DNA of 64,000 nt from positions 213,445 through 277,444 of the IMG/VR virus record IMGVR_UViG_3300034072_002211. One strand, given 5' to 3'. The position numbers and the translations under genes are program-made. The DNA comes from a virus. Below are positions 16,240-24,914 of the stretch, one piece after another. Each line of letters begins with the position of its first letter. The stretch's first letter is position 1. A model generated the notes under the pieces. It searched no databases and was not told where the DNA came from. It worked only from the letters and a program-made list of their open reading frames with translations.

Positions 16240-16940
16240 CGGTTCTTTTCAATGGCAGCAATCAATATCTAACTCTGGATACCTCTAGTATTCTAGACTT
16301 GAGAGATTTCACGCTGACTTGTTGGATTAATCAAGCCACTGTCACATCGAGCACTAGGGTTGTTTTTGCCAGCAATTCAGCAGAAAACAACTATCAAGCG
16401 CCAATAGCTTTTTACATCCAGAACGGTCGACTAGGCCTCCAGATTACCAGGACTAGAACTATCCTTTGGTTTTGGACTATTACAGAAACGGATACTCTTC
16501 TGGGTAATGCTACGATCCCTGTGAATCACTGGACCCATGTTGCTGCGTCATATGACGGTAATACGATGAGAGTTTTCGTAGATGGTGTGCCTGACGGAAG
16601 TCTGGTATCTGGTTACCAGCCAATAACAGGCAACATCAATGCTACCGTGGGGGCAGACTTGACAGGGTCTTCTTCGGCGCAGGGTTTTTGGAGTGGCCAG
16701 CTGGCTGACTTCCGTCTTTATAATCGAGAGCTACATCCTGGGGAGATCAAGACCATTGCCACTTTGGGTGGGGCTGATGAGATCCTCTATGGACTCCGGG
16801 GACGCTGGGGAATGAATGAAGGGGTAGCTAACTCTACGGTGTCTTCTGGCGTTCTAGATTACAGTATCAACAGAAACAAGGCAAACGCAAGAAACAATCC
16901 CAAGTTTCTTCCTGGTGTCTACGCGAATGGTGAGGACTAA
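16236..16940 (+). CDS. LamG/concanavalin-like tail protein
   Basis: 234 residues. LDLRDFTLTCWI, HWTHVAASYDGNTMRVFVDG and GFWSGQLADFRLYNREL are the landmarks of a LamG-like jelly-roll, which often binds glycans on phage tips. ATG overlaps the TGA of the preceding fibre gene (ATGA). Likely part of the receptor-binding apparatus. Confidence 0.8.
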   Translation: MTVLFNGSNQYLTLDTSSILDLRDFTLTCWINQATVTSSTRVVFASNSAENNYQAPIAFYIQNGRLGLQITRTRTILWFWTITETDTLLGNATIPVNHWTHVAASYDGNTMRVFVDGVPDGSLVSGYQPITGNINATVGADLTGSSSAQGFWSGQLADFRLYNRELHPGEIKTIATLGGADEILYGLRGRWGMNEGVANSTVSSGVLDYSINRNKANARNNPKFLPGVYANGED

Positions 16941-17518
16941 TGGCTGCAGTATTCAACCGAACGACAAAACAATACCTGATATCAGTTAACACTCCAGATT
17001 ATAGCCCAAGTGAGTGGTTGATTAACCCTGACATCACTCCAGTTCGAGGCCATGATCCTCGAGTCTGGGTCATCAATCCGGATGACACTTTGCGGCTCAT
17101 GACCGATGCTGAAATGGATGCTGAGTTCCTAGAGGGATATAAGCTCACATGGTCTAACAAGGTCAATGAACACCGGGAACGAGTTATTGGTAATGGTATG
17201 TGGTATATGGGTTATCTCTTTGATACTGATAATACTGCTCGAGACAATATCGTGGCAACAGTGAGCGCAATCAATGCGGGCATGGTGTTGCCTCCTGATT
17301 TTGTGTGGCGTGATGGATCAAATCACAACGTGCCTATGACTGCCCAGCAGGTAACAACTATGGGTATTATGATGCTAGGTTACATCAATCAGATTTATGC
17401 TCATTCCTGGACTCTGAAGGCTCAGATCTCTGCTTGCGCTACTCGTGCGGAAGTCAGGGCTATTGACGTCACACTGGGCTGGCCTTCCAACAACGTAGAC
17501 GGTTCGCAACCTACTTGA
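16940..17518 (+). CDS. tail-fibre-associated protein, DUF4376-like C-terminus
   Basis: 192 residues; ATG overlaps the TAA of the LamG gene (TAATG). The C-terminal part (VPMTAQQVTTMG ... LKAQISACATRAEV ... IDVTLGWP) resembles the DUF4376 segment found at the ends of phage fibre or fibre-assembly proteins. Exact role unknown. Confidence 0.65.
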   Translation: MAAVFNRTTKQYLISVNTPDYSPSEWLINPDITPVRGHDPRVWVINPDDTLRLMTDAEMDAEFLEGYKLTWSNKVNEHRERVIGNGMWYMGYLFDTDNTARDNIVATVSAINAGMVLPPDFVWRDGSNHNVPMTAQQVTTMGIMMLGYINQIYAHSWTLKAQISACATRAEVRAIDVTLGWPSNNVDGSQPT

Positions 17519-17557
17519 CTGTCAATAAATATGGCTGGATCCTAATGGAGAACAGCC

Positions 17558-18094
17558 ATGGCGTATGTCGTTTTTCGTTTTGTAAAACCAAACAGCTTGA
17601 CTGGAAAGTTGATCTGCTGGAGACTGGGAGAACCATGGAGTCATGTTGTGGTCCTCTTCGATGAAGCCGCGTTTAGCTCTGAAATTCCAAAGGTTGTAGA
17701 AAGGCCACTGATCCATAAATCAGTAGCAATGCCACCCCGCGAAGGGAGAGATGTTATCCTTGAAGTCACTACTTCCGATTATGAAAAGATGAAAGATTGG
17801 TGTGAGTCCCAGCTTGGAAAGACCTACGACTTTGCAAGCATTCTCGGATGGCTTTTTGGATGGTCTTGGCTACAATGTCGCAAGAACACCTATTGTTTTG
17901 AATATGTGAGAGAATGTCTAGAGCACATGGGTTGGCTCAAGCCCAATGACGCTTTGATCAAAGGCAATCGTCTAATTCAAGACATTGAAGCTCTTATTGA
18001 AACCCATGTGACCTCACAGGCCCAATCTCAGATTATGGGCATTGGCTCAACTGTTGATACCCGTGACGATGATCAGACAGACAAGGCAGGATAA
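17558..18094 (+). CDS. permuted papain-like (YiiX/NlpC-type) cysteine hydrolase
   Basis: 178 residues. A histidine in PWSHVVVLFDEA and a cysteine in NTYCFEYVRECLE fit the permuted His...Cys order of YiiX-like amidases; LGKTYDFASILGW lies between them. These enzymes act on peptidoglycan or lipids. Last gene of the tail operon, GGAG before ATG, followed by the convergent hairpin at 18144. Confidence 0.7.
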   Translation: MAYVVFRFVKPNSLTGKLICWRLGEPWSHVVVLFDEAAFSSEIPKVVERPLIHKSVAMPPREGRDVILEVTTSDYEKMKDWCESQLGKTYDFASILGWLFGWSWLQCRKNTYCFEYVRECLEHMGWLKPNDALIKGNRLIQDIEALIETHVTSQAQSQIMGIGSTVDTRDDDQTDKAG

Positions 18095-18143
18095 GAGAAA
18101 CAGCTTCTCCCATCCCGCCAGTTTTTCTATGGGCTCAGGAAGT

Positions 18144-18176
18144 CTCATGCTGCGAAGTTTTGCGACGCAGCATGAG
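18144..18176. terminator. convergent bidirectional hairpin
   Basis: 11-bp inverted repeat CTCATGCTGCG / CGCAGCATGAG with an 11-nt loop between the plus-strand tail operon and the minus-strand gene at 18183. No long T-run. Confidence 0.65.
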
Positions 18177-18182
18177 GTCCAG

Positions 18183-18455
18183 TCAAATGGTTATTGTGAT
18201 GTCCCGCTTGATGGGATCTTTGACCATGTATGAGACGGAGTGAATCTCGATCTCCCGATGGAAGTTCTCTTCCAAGCGGTGGAGATTCTCTTGCGCCATC
18301 TCACATGCCAGCGACGTGGTAACGCCGCCGCGGGTGCGAATGCCCTTGTAGCTGGATCCCTTGGTCACAGTCTTGGTCCAGCGACCCAGCCGAAAGTTCC
18401 AGACTTCGTTGTTCCTGACGTCAATGACGACGTAGCGGGGAATAGGCTGGGTCAT
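18183..18455 (-). CDS. unknown small protein
   Basis: 90 residues, strand-rich N-terminus (YVVIDVRNNEVWNF). Starts immediately after the TGA of the upstream gene. No family recognised. Confidence 0.65.
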   Translation of the reverse strand: MTQPIPRYVVIDVRNNEVWNFRLGRWTKTVTKGSSYKGIRTRGGVTTSLACEMAQENLHRLEENFHREIEIHSVSYMVKDPIKRDITITI

Positions 18456-18869
18456 TCAGGCCTCCGCGCTCTCAGATGCGCTCTCAGGGAGCATGGGCTT
18501 GTGGACGAGTGCGACATACACGAACTTGATATAGGGACTCTCGAGGGCCCGCAGGGCTTCAGCGAGTCCTTCGAAGCGGTCCAGCTGATCTGCTTCGTCG
18601 ACGATCACGATGCCGCCATTGTTGAGCTCGATCTGGACCGCTTCCTTGCCGCTGTCCAGGCAGGCCAGTCGAATATCCGTCACGGGGAAGGGATACTTGG
18701 CTTCCTTGCTGGTTTCTTCGAGGCGCGCGGTGGTATAGGTGACCACGCCGTTACCGACCGAACGATTGATGAACACCGAGGTCTCGTCGCCGTAGAGTAG
18801 CGCCAAGAGAGCCTGGTCGATAGCTTCGAAGCGCGAGTCCTGATATCCGGTTGCGTCAACGAGCAGCAT
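18456..18869 (-). CDS. unknown protein
   Basis: 137 residues from ATG 18869 (AGGAGATCGGAAAT upstream). Contains GGIVIVDEADQLDRF, which looks like a Walker B segment, but no P-loop is present, so ATPase activity is unlikely. Promoter TTGACA-16-TAGGAC at 18899-18926 carries the CACCAGTTT palindrome. Confidence 0.7.
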   Translation of the reverse strand: MLLVDATGYQDSRFEAIDQALLALLYGDETSVFINRSVGNGVVTYTTARLEETSKEAKYPFPVTDIRLACLDSGKEAVQIELNNGGIVIVDEADQLDRFEGLAEALRALESPYIKFVYVALVHKPMLPESASESAEA

Positions 18870-18932
18870 ATTTCCGATCTCCTGTTGTTGTGCCACCAGT
18901 CCTAGCAGAAACTGGTGGCATGTCAACACCAA

Positions 18933-19451
18933 TTAATATTCGCGGTCGCTGTCTGCGATCACATCCGAGGCCCAAATGCGAGCACGGTAGATGCCGGCCT
19001 TGCGGGTGGGGTTCGTGAACGTGATCCGGTCGGCCGCAGAGTAGCGACGGCCCGCGGGCAAGCTGATTACCACGCGATGGTTGAAACGGCTCACGTAGTC
19101 GCACGAGCTGAGCGGCTGGCCCAGCGTGTCGCAGCGGTAGAGCTCGCCGTTGAGCTGGAAGGTTTGGATAAATTCACGGCTCTTGTTCTCGAACGTCCAG
19201 TTCATGTCGAACATAGGGCTGAACTCTGCGGGGCGATCGCCGCTCATTTCGTTGAGGATCGGTTCATCGACCGAGAACTCGTATTGGCTCTCAGGAAGAG
19301 TCGATTGGCTGATTACCTTGTCCCAGAGGAACATGGCCAGGCTCACGCCGATAATGAGAACCATGAGGAGCCGGAAAGTCCGGAACATCGACAGGATTCC
19401 AACAATAGCGCCGACCGCGATGGGCGTCGCCCAATCCGACTTGTGTGCCAT
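18933..19451 (-). CDS. membrane-anchored protein, unknown
   Basis: 172 residues. Two hydrophobic segments near residues 9-25 and 27-45 followed by a soluble region with two cysteines, probably periplasmic. Promoter TTGACG-16-TAAGGT at 19487-19514. Confidence 0.7.
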   Translation of the reverse strand: MAHKSDWATPIAVGAIVGILSMFRTFRLLMVLIIGVSLAMFLWDKVISQSTLPESQYEFSVDEPILNEMSGDRPAEFSPMFDMNWTFENKSREFIQTFQLNGELYRCDTLGQPLSSCDYVSRFNHRVVISLPAGRRYSAADRITFTNPTRKAGIYRARIWASDVIADSDREY

Positions 19452-19527
19452 GACCGATCTCCTCTGTTGTCACCTCCAATAAACTGACCTTAACACCAGT
19501 TTGGGAGACGTCAACCAGGATTTCGAC

Positions 19528-19902
19528 TTAGAGGAGTTTGAAGGAAACTGTGATAAAGAGATCAGCAGATCCCTGGATCTGTAGATCTGAGCCGATGCTG
19601 TTCTTCGCAAGAGCATTCGCAAAGTGTAGGAGGTGCGACAGTGGCATACCCGAACCCGTGTCGATCTTGACCTCACAATCATCCCCGTCGATGTAGACAG
19701 GATAATTGTCCCAAAGCTCAACGCCAGTCTGGCGAGCAATGAGCTGAATGTTCTTTTCAATGCCACGCTCACGAGTCCAGCGGGCTTCCTCTTCGGCATC
19801 ACGAGCATCATCGGCATCCTGCTGTTCACGCTCAGCCACGATCTGTTCGATCATTTCCTCTGCGATTCCTGCGAGCTTTAGCATCCTGCGATAATCCGTC
19901 AT
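19528..19902 (-). CDS. unknown protein
   Basis: 124 residues; N-terminal helix rich in acidic residues, C-terminal strands (DCEVKIDTGSG). Promoter TTGACT-16-TAGAAG at 19926-19953. No family recognised. Confidence 0.65.
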   Translation of the reverse strand: MTDYRRMLKLAGIAEEMIEQIVAEREQQDADDARDAEEEARWTRERGIEKNIQLIARQTGVELWDNYPVYIDGDDCEVKIDTGSGMPLSHLLHFANALAKNSIGSDLQIQGSADLFITVSFKLL

Positions 19903-19973
19903 AGTGTTGTCCTTGTCACCAGTTTCTTCTACTTATCTGGCTACTAGAGTCAACACCAGTTTTGGATTTTAGT

Positions 19974-20006
19974 CAAAAAGAAAGCGGGCCGTTTCCAGCC
20001 CGCTTT
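19974..20006 (-). terminator. Rho-independent terminator
   Basis: 9-bp stem AAAGCGGGC / GCCCGCTTT followed on the minus strand by CTTTTT, just downstream of the gene at 20034. Confidence 0.85.
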
Positions 20007-20033
20007 CCCTTACCCCTCTAGGGTATGTAGCGA

Positions 20034-20387
20034 TTACTCGCTCTTTTCGGCGACCGTGACCTCGGCACCTTCGACGGCCAGCTTGTCGTCGGCCGACGCT
20101 TCACCGGTGGTCAGGGCGAACCAGCCATACTTGTCGGCGCGCAGGCCGAACTGAGCGGTCGCGCCGAGGATGCCGGCCGCGCCCAGCTTCTCGAGCTGCT
20201 TGTCGGTGATCTCGACCTGGACGCCATTCTTGCCCTTGGTCTGGAGCTCGCTCAGGACGTGAGGGCCGGCCTTGCGGTCGGTCGGACGAACCATCAGGGT
20301 CCCGTCCTTGACGTCCATACGAAGCTTGGCGCCGTTGCGCCCGTGAATTGCCGAAGTTGCCTGGGTGTTGAAAGTCAGAATACGCAT
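20034..20387 (-). CDS. unknown protein, paralogue of the 23394-23687 product
   Basis: 117 residues. Shares RPT(D/E)RKA and LRADKYGWFALT with the 97-residue protein at 23394. Both are single-gene units with a structured leader and a strong hairpin terminator, suggesting high expression. Promoter TTGACG-16-TAAATG at 20437-20464. Start at ATG 20387. Confidence 0.75.
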   Translation of the reverse strand: MRILTFNTQATSAIHGRNGAKLRMDVKDGTLMVRPTDRKAGPHVLSELQTKGKNGVQVEITDKQLEKLGAAGILGATAQFGLRADKYGWFALTTGEASADDKLAVEGAEVTVAEKSE

Positions 20388-20643
20388 TTCGATCTCCGTG
20401 TTACACAACATAGCCGCCGCCGTGCTGTTGTGGACACATTTAGCGGTCCTGTCCTAAACGTCAACACCTCTGGAAAGGATTTATCGAAGTTTTTCAAACA
20501 GGTGTCACCAAAGTCAAGCAAAAATTGCTGTTTCCTGCGGCAAATGTGCTACTTCATAGGTAGCAAGAAAGGACCAAAAAGTTGGCTCTGGTGGACAGCC
20601 TATTGAACCAAAGGTAAGTGGATTATGTAGCCAGGACCTAAGT

Positions 20644-21084
20644 TTAGGCGGGCTGGAGGGCGCAGTGCTCTGGCCACGGTAGAACGCGGTAGCCTTCCTC
20701 GAAGTCACCGACGCGGAAGATGTTGCTGTTGGGAAACGGTCCGCGGGAATTGCCGTAGACATCCACGAACTCCGTGCGATAGAACGAATCCTCGCTGGGA
20801 ATCTGGCACTCGAAATCACTGTAGATGATCAGAGTGTCGTGATGCGAAATGAAGCGATTGTCCATCCACCGGAACACCTCCATGAGGTCGGTGCCGCCGA
20901 AGACATTCTGAAACAGAGCTTCATGGCCCGCCGCCTTGACATCACGCCAGCGCCGTGGCTTGCTGACTTCTGTGCCAAACATGATGATCATATCATCATC
21001 CTTGGCGTAGGTCCTGAGCGCGCAAAAGACCTTCTGCCTGACCACGTAGAAGCTGCCACTGTTGTCGATCGCATGGATTCTCAT
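20644..21084 (-). CDS. von Willebrand factor A-like (MIDAS) protein
   Basis: 146 residues. DNSGSF at residues 7-12 gives the DxSxS metal site, GGTDL supplies the threonine, and IIYSDFEC the later aspartate, as in VWA-2/DUF2201-type domains. Such proteins often pair with AAA+ ATPases; one is at 35924. Role here unknown. ATG overlaps the upstream TGA. Confidence 0.7.
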   Translation of the reverse strand: MRIHAIDNSGSFYVVRQKVFCALRTYAKDDDMIIMFGTEVSKPRRWRDVKAAGHEALFQNVFGGTDLMEVFRWMDNRFISHHDTLIIYSDFECQIPSEDSFYRTEFVDVYGNSRGPFPNSNIFRVGDFEEGYRVLPWPEHCALQPA

Positions 21085-21311
21085 CGACTATACTCCAGTG
21101 ACTTGTCGGCTATCCACAGGACCAATCGGTCCCATTCAAAGGACTTGTTCGGGCGATAGCGATCCACCCATGTCTTGTCGATGGTCACTTGGTCCACTGC
21201 CCTGCTGAGCAGCTGGTTGTCCGTGGGATCTATGACAGAACCCCAAGGAACCATAAAGCTGTAGACTTTCTCTTCGCCAAGAAAGACCTCTACTGGAAAG
21301 CGGACGCTCAC
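21081..21311 (-). CDS. unknown small protein
   Basis: 76 residues from GTG 21311 with AGGAGATCGAT upstream; promoter TTGACA-16-TAACTC at 21337-21364. Co-transcribed with the VWA-like gene. Confidence 0.65.
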   Translation of the reverse strand: MSVRFPVEVFLGEEKVYSFMVPWGSVIDPTDNQLLSRAVDQVTIDKTWVDRYRPNKSFEWDRLVLWIADKSLEYSR

Positions 21312-21360
21312 ATCGATCTCCTTCTAATACTACCCAGAGTTAGCACTAGAAGGAAATCTG

Positions 21361-21846
21361 TCAACTAGGATGTGCTTCAGCTTCTCCATTACCCTGCGCC
21401 TTGGGTTCGAGGTCAGGGCGAGTCACACCCTCGTCGAAACGCTTCTTGACCAGATAGGCATGGACCCCGGCGGCCATGATGTGCTGTTCACCCGGAGCGA
21501 GATTCACGGCGCCTTCCCTGAGCTGTTCCTGGCAGCGTGGATCATAGTAAGGAAGCGGAATGTCGTCGGAGGTCCCACGACCCTCTTCCTGCATATCGAA
21601 CCCGTCATCGAGTATCACGTAGGTAGCATTGACTTCATCATCGCCCGGATGGGCGAGAGCCATCCCTACCTTACACCCCATATTGGCGGGATTCCAGTCG
21701 CCGTTGAGGGCTTCGTCAATCGCAGCGCGCAGAGCCAGAAGACCCTTGCGCCCGCCGATGATATAGGCATTGTGGTGGTAACGCTGCTGGGGAAAGACCG
21801 CCAGGAGACGATCTTCAGCACCCTCGTAGAATTCTTCCTTGTCCAT
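21361..21846 (-). CDS. unknown soluble protein
   Basis: 161 residues from ATG 21846 (GAGG 6 nt upstream). Contains IIGGRKGLLALRAAIDEAL, a glycine-loop/helix motif seen in many phage proteins of unknown role. Longer in-frame reading upstream runs into the non-coding RNA region. Confidence 0.65.
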   Translation of the reverse strand: MDKEEFYEGAEDRLLAVFPQQRYHHNAYIIGGRKGLLALRAAIDEALNGDWNPANMGCKVGMALAHPGDDEVNATYVILDDGFDMQEEGRGTSDDIPLPYYDPRCQEQLREGAVNLAPGEQHIMAAGVHAYLVKKRFDEGVTRPDLEPKAQGNGEAEAHPS

Positions 21847-21859
21847 AATGCCTCGAATA

Positions 21860-21888
21860 TTGATCTGGTATCCAAGTCCGTATATAAC
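21860..21888 (+). promoter_or_regulatory. plus-strand promoter for the 21.9-22.3 kb RNA
   Basis: TTGATC, exactly 17 nt, TATAAC, pointing away from all neighbouring genes. Confidence 0.6.
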
Positions 21889-21894
21889 GAGAAC

Positions 21895-22310
21895 AGTTGG
21901 GCAGCAATGCCTAACTTGACTAGCTTCCCTGCTCAGTGGGTCCCTCACTTCCTGGGGTTACGCGGAAGAGCTGGGTGCCGGGAATGACGGAGGCGCAGTA
22001 GGGTTGGCCGACTACACTGGAGCCAAGGGACTGCGGGGAACCTGACAGAACCGTGGGAATACGAGAGCCCGCCCGATAGGGGCTTCTGTGGTTGCTGGAC
22101 CACGTAAAACTTGGAACCAGCGCGGGGTAATCCGCCGAGGGCAACGCACCCTCAAGAGCCGGGCAATGGTCTAGTCAACCGTGCGCCCGGCTCAATACCC
22201 TCGCTAAATAGGAATGGAGGAGACGCCTAATGGGTATGGGCATTCTCGCATATGGGCAGGCGTAACCAGCGAGAAATGGGAAGCGGGTTCAAATCCCCGC
22301 CCCTCCACTA
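21895..22310 (+). ncRNA. plus-strand structured RNA with tRNA-like 3' end
   Basis: No credible gene lies in this approximately 415-nt stretch. Its last 96 nt read GGAGGAG ... T-arm (GCGGG TTCAAAT) ... CCTCC ACTA, a tRNA-like acceptor and T-arm. Between them ACGCCT/AGGCGT and TTCTCGC/GCGAGAA interleave as a possible pseudoknot, and a tiny reading frame (MGMGILAYGQA) lies inside with GGAGGAG upstream. Upstream hairpin GAGCCGGGC / GCCCGGCTC. Could be tmRNA-like, a degenerate tRNA, or a regulatory RNA; T-stem pairing is imperfect. Confidence 0.4.
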
Positions 22311-22646
22311 TACCGAGAAGTCCTCGGTCGGCACATAGCCACTGCCAGGCGATTCCTGTGCCACAGTAATCATCACCAGCGGATCACGATCCACGGGCTG
22401 ACCCATGCGCTCAGGCAGCGCAAGGGACCACGTGATGTCCTTGATCCGATACTGCGAACCGTTGAGGAACACATAGGATCCCTCGGCAGGCAGGGTGACC
22501 AGCATTGTGTCGCCCATGATGTGCCAGCGATCCACGTCCTTGGGATCGAGACGCTCGCCCTTCTCCATGGCCTTCTCGACTTCCTGCTGGACTTCGAGAT
22601 AGTTCTTTTCGCGCCGGAAGATGACTCCCGTGAAAGCCTCGATCAC
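22308..22646 (-). CDS. unknown protein
   Basis: 112 residues, GTG start overlapping the upstream TGA (GTGA). N-terminal helix with many Glu/Lys, strand-rich C-terminus. No family recognised. Confidence 0.65.
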   Translation of the reverse strand: MIEAFTGVIFRREKNYLEVQQEVEKAMEKGERLDPKDVDRWHIMGDTMLVTLPAEGSYVFLNGSQYRIKDITWSLALPERMGQPVDRDPLVMITVAQESPGSGYVPTEDFSV

Positions 22647-22843
22647 GACGCGAAGTCCGGATCCAGAACGCTCGGAGCCTCGCGACTGGCATCGAACCCC
22701 ATGCGGTAGTCCGCTGTGCCAGTTTCATATTTGGTATAGAGTTCCATGTGACCCTGACCGTAAAAGCGCGTTCCATCGCGCAGTCCGGTCTGGTATTCAG
22801 CCTGATTGGTAGGCTGGGCGATCTGGGCGAGAAGCTGTGTCAT
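22643..22843 (-). CDS. unknown small protein
   Basis: 66 residues. A weak promoter (TTGACG-17-CATCAT) puts -10 6 nt from ATG, so a leaderless start is possible. Tyr/Gly-rich. Confidence 0.6.
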   Translation of the reverse strand: MTQLLAQIAQPTNQAEYQTGLRDGTRFYGQGHMELYTKYETGTADYRMGFDASREAPSVLDPDFAS

Positions 22844-22874
22844 ACGCTTATGATGTTTCCTTTATTGGAGTTCG

Positions 22875-23204
22875 TCAAGCGACCAAGCGAATGTCCGCTC
22901 GGTTCTCGGTAATGCGCTCGCCGCGGACATTGCCGCGCCAGAGGGAAGCGCAACCCCAGATCTCGAAAGTGTCCCAGTGGCCTTCCTTGGGATCGCTGTT
23001 GCGGCGGTTCAGGCCAGAATTCTGCATCTGCTGGATCTTGGCAAAAGCAATCCGGAAAAGATCGTCGTCCTTGACGAAGCGCGGATCAGCAGCAGGAAAG
23101 GAGAAGTGGCCTACCTGCTCACCCTTGAGGAAGAGTCGGACCACGTGCGGTGGGAGACTGGGCCCACGACCGATGTTGCGAAAAACGGGATAATCATGTG
23201 CCAT
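22875..23204 (-). CDS. unknown protein
   Basis: 109 residues, basic. Promoter TTGACT-16-TAGAAC at 23271-23298. No domain recognised. Confidence 0.65.
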   Translation of the reverse strand: MAHDYPVFRNIGRGPSLPPHVVRLFLKGEQVGHFSFPAADPRFVKDDDLFRIAFAKIQQMQNSGLNRRNSDPKEGHWDTFEIWGCASLWRGNVRGERITENRADIRLVA

Positions 23205-23340
23205 ATTGTCCTCCTACCGGGCACCAGCGCATTGTGCTTCTGGTTTCTGCCCCGCTGTCTACTTCACCTGGTTCTATATTCAGGCTGTTAACAGTCAATC
23301 GCTGAGTAGGGTTAATGTAATTCTTTTCTTCCAGAGACTG

Positions 23341-23366
23341 GAACGGCGCCCCGCAGGGCGCCGTTC
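23341..23366 (-). terminator. strong GC hairpin downstream of 23394 gene
   Basis: 10-bp stem GAACGGCGCC / GGCGCCGTTC, loop CCGCAG; no T-run. Confidence 0.65.
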
Positions 23367-23393
23367 TCTATCGGCCTAGCCGACGATCGAGCG

Positions 23394-23687
23394 TTACGCG
23401 CTGATCTTGACCGAGGCGCCGCGGCCCTTGTGGTCGGGGGTCAGGGCGAACCAGCCATACTTGTCGGCGCGCAGGCCGTAGTTGCCGGCCGGATGCTCCA
23501 TGCCCTCGATCGAGACCTTGCCGCCGACGACGTCGACGAGCTGCTCGTCCTTCTTGAGGTTGACGCGCGCCTTGCGCTCGGTCGGGCGGATGAACATGAT
23601 GCCGTCGCGAACCTGGGCACGAATCTTGGAAGCACCCGAGAAACGGTCGAGACCACGGGCTGCGGTATTCAGCGTGAGAGTTGCCAT
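23394..23687 (-). CDS. unknown protein, paralogue of the 20034-20387 product
   Basis: 97 residues with RPTERKA and LRADKYGWFALT shared with the protein at 20034. Leader of about 88 nt contains a GCTGTTCA / TGAACAGC pairing. Promoter TTGACG-16-TATGTT at 23781-23808. Single-gene unit with terminator. Confidence 0.75.
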   Translation of the reverse strand: MATLTLNTAARGLDRFSGASKIRAQVRDGIMFIRPTERKARVNLKKDEQLVDVVGGKVSIEGMEHPAGNYGLRADKYGWFALTPDHKGRGASVKISA

Positions 23688-23976
23688 TGTCGATCTACCT
23701 TCTATTGCTGTTCACTTCGAAGGACGTTAGTTGCCTACCGCCCTGGGTTGTGAACAGCGGGATTGCCGTCCACAGCTCAGAACATAAGTATGCGAAACCA
23801 AACGTCAACCGTAAAAACACGCTTTTCTGCGGTTTTCTCCTTGGAATTGGGTGTGTCAAGCACTTTTTCCGCAGATTTGCGTGGTTTATGACACCAAAAA
23901 AATTCACATTTTTCTTGTCCTATACAACAGATGTAGTACGCTGTCCTTTGTATTTGAGCTGGTTGAAAGCAGGTTA

Positions 23977-24495
23977 ATGACCAAAGATCGATCCGAATCG
24001 GACAGCACTTCTCCAGTGAAACCAACCCTTCCGGGTCTCATGGGGAATTACTCAGACGAGGAACTCAACGCTCATGTGGTAAAGCACGCCAAGTATTTTA
24101 CGGTGGTGCAGGTTACCCGAGGTGGGTTCGTGGGTGGCGGTAAGAACTATGATCGCCATCAAGTCGACACGCTCGAGGATGCCCGAGCAAAGGCCAAAGA
24201 GCTCTATGATACAGATCCCTCAAAGCGCGGCATTCTGATCTATGCGGTCGCCGACTTCGCAGGAGCGAATGGTTTCAGCCGACCGGTGGAGAACTATCCA
24301 CCGACCACGTATATGACAAAGGGCGACAAGGCCAAGCTTGAGAAGAAGCAGAAAGCCGAAGCTCGTCAGCGACTGCGCGATGCGCGAATGAACCTCGGGG
24401 AAGGACGCATCAACAAGCGCCCAGCGAAGCCCGCTGAGATGTCAGACGATGAGTTTATGAACAACCCCGAGCCCATGGTGCGGGTGGAGCCTTAG
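23977..24495 (+). CDS. unknown protein, plus strand
   Basis: 172 residues; basic C-terminal third (KLEKKQKAEARQRLRDAR). Plus-strand promoter TTGTCC-16-TACGCT lies about 40 nt upstream and AGG precedes the ATG. Isolated plus-strand gene convergent with 24492. Function unknown. Confidence 0.65.
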   Translation: MTKDRSESDSTSPVKPTLPGLMGNYSDEELNAHVVKHAKYFTVVQVTRGGFVGGGKNYDRHQVDTLEDARAKAKELYDTDPSKRGILIYAVADFAGANGFSRPVENYPPTTYMTKGDKAKLEKKQKAEARQRLRDARMNLGEGRINKRPAKPAEMSDDEFMNNPEPMVRVEP

Positions 24496-24866
24496 GGCTT
24501 AGAGAGCTTCTTAGCCGTGTCGTAATCGCGCTTCAGCTTGAGCATTGCCTGCGTATCCTCCGCCGTGAGCTTACCCTCGCGGTCGAGTTCCATACACTGG
24601 TGCTCAGCATCCTGCCAACGAGTGTGGAGAGCATGGAGGAGAGTTTCTTCCTCCGTGGGCTGAGCTTCAAGCTTGAGCCCAGAGCTACAAATAACTTCAT
24701 ACCAAGGAACGCCTTTGAGCTCCTCGCCCAAGAGTCCCTGGTCGATGATGTGCTGGAAACCCTTGTCCAAGCGCATATCTGCAGCCGCTCCAAGCTGCTT
24801 GAGCGTGAACGCCTTGTCACCAATGTAGATGAACAGATGATCCAACAGTGGGTCGCGCTTTGCCAT
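24492..24866 (-). CDS. unknown protein
   Basis: 124 residues, helical (EEETLLHALHTRWQDAEHQ). AGGTGA before ATG. Its end overlaps the convergent gene by 4 nt. Confidence 0.65.
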   Translation of the reverse strand: MAKRDPLLDHLFIYIGDKAFTLKQLGAAADMRLDKGFQHIIDQGLLGEELKGVPWYEVICSSGLKLEAQPTEEETLLHALHTRWQDAEHQCMELDREGKLTAEDTQAMLKLKRDYDTAKKLSKP

Positions 24867-24914
24867 GATTCACCTAAATTGACTGATAAGCCATATTGAG
24901 CATACCGTTCTGGT

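Noticed and set aside
21895-22310. RNase P RNA
   Set aside because: A few short similarities were seen but the conserved core order is missing.
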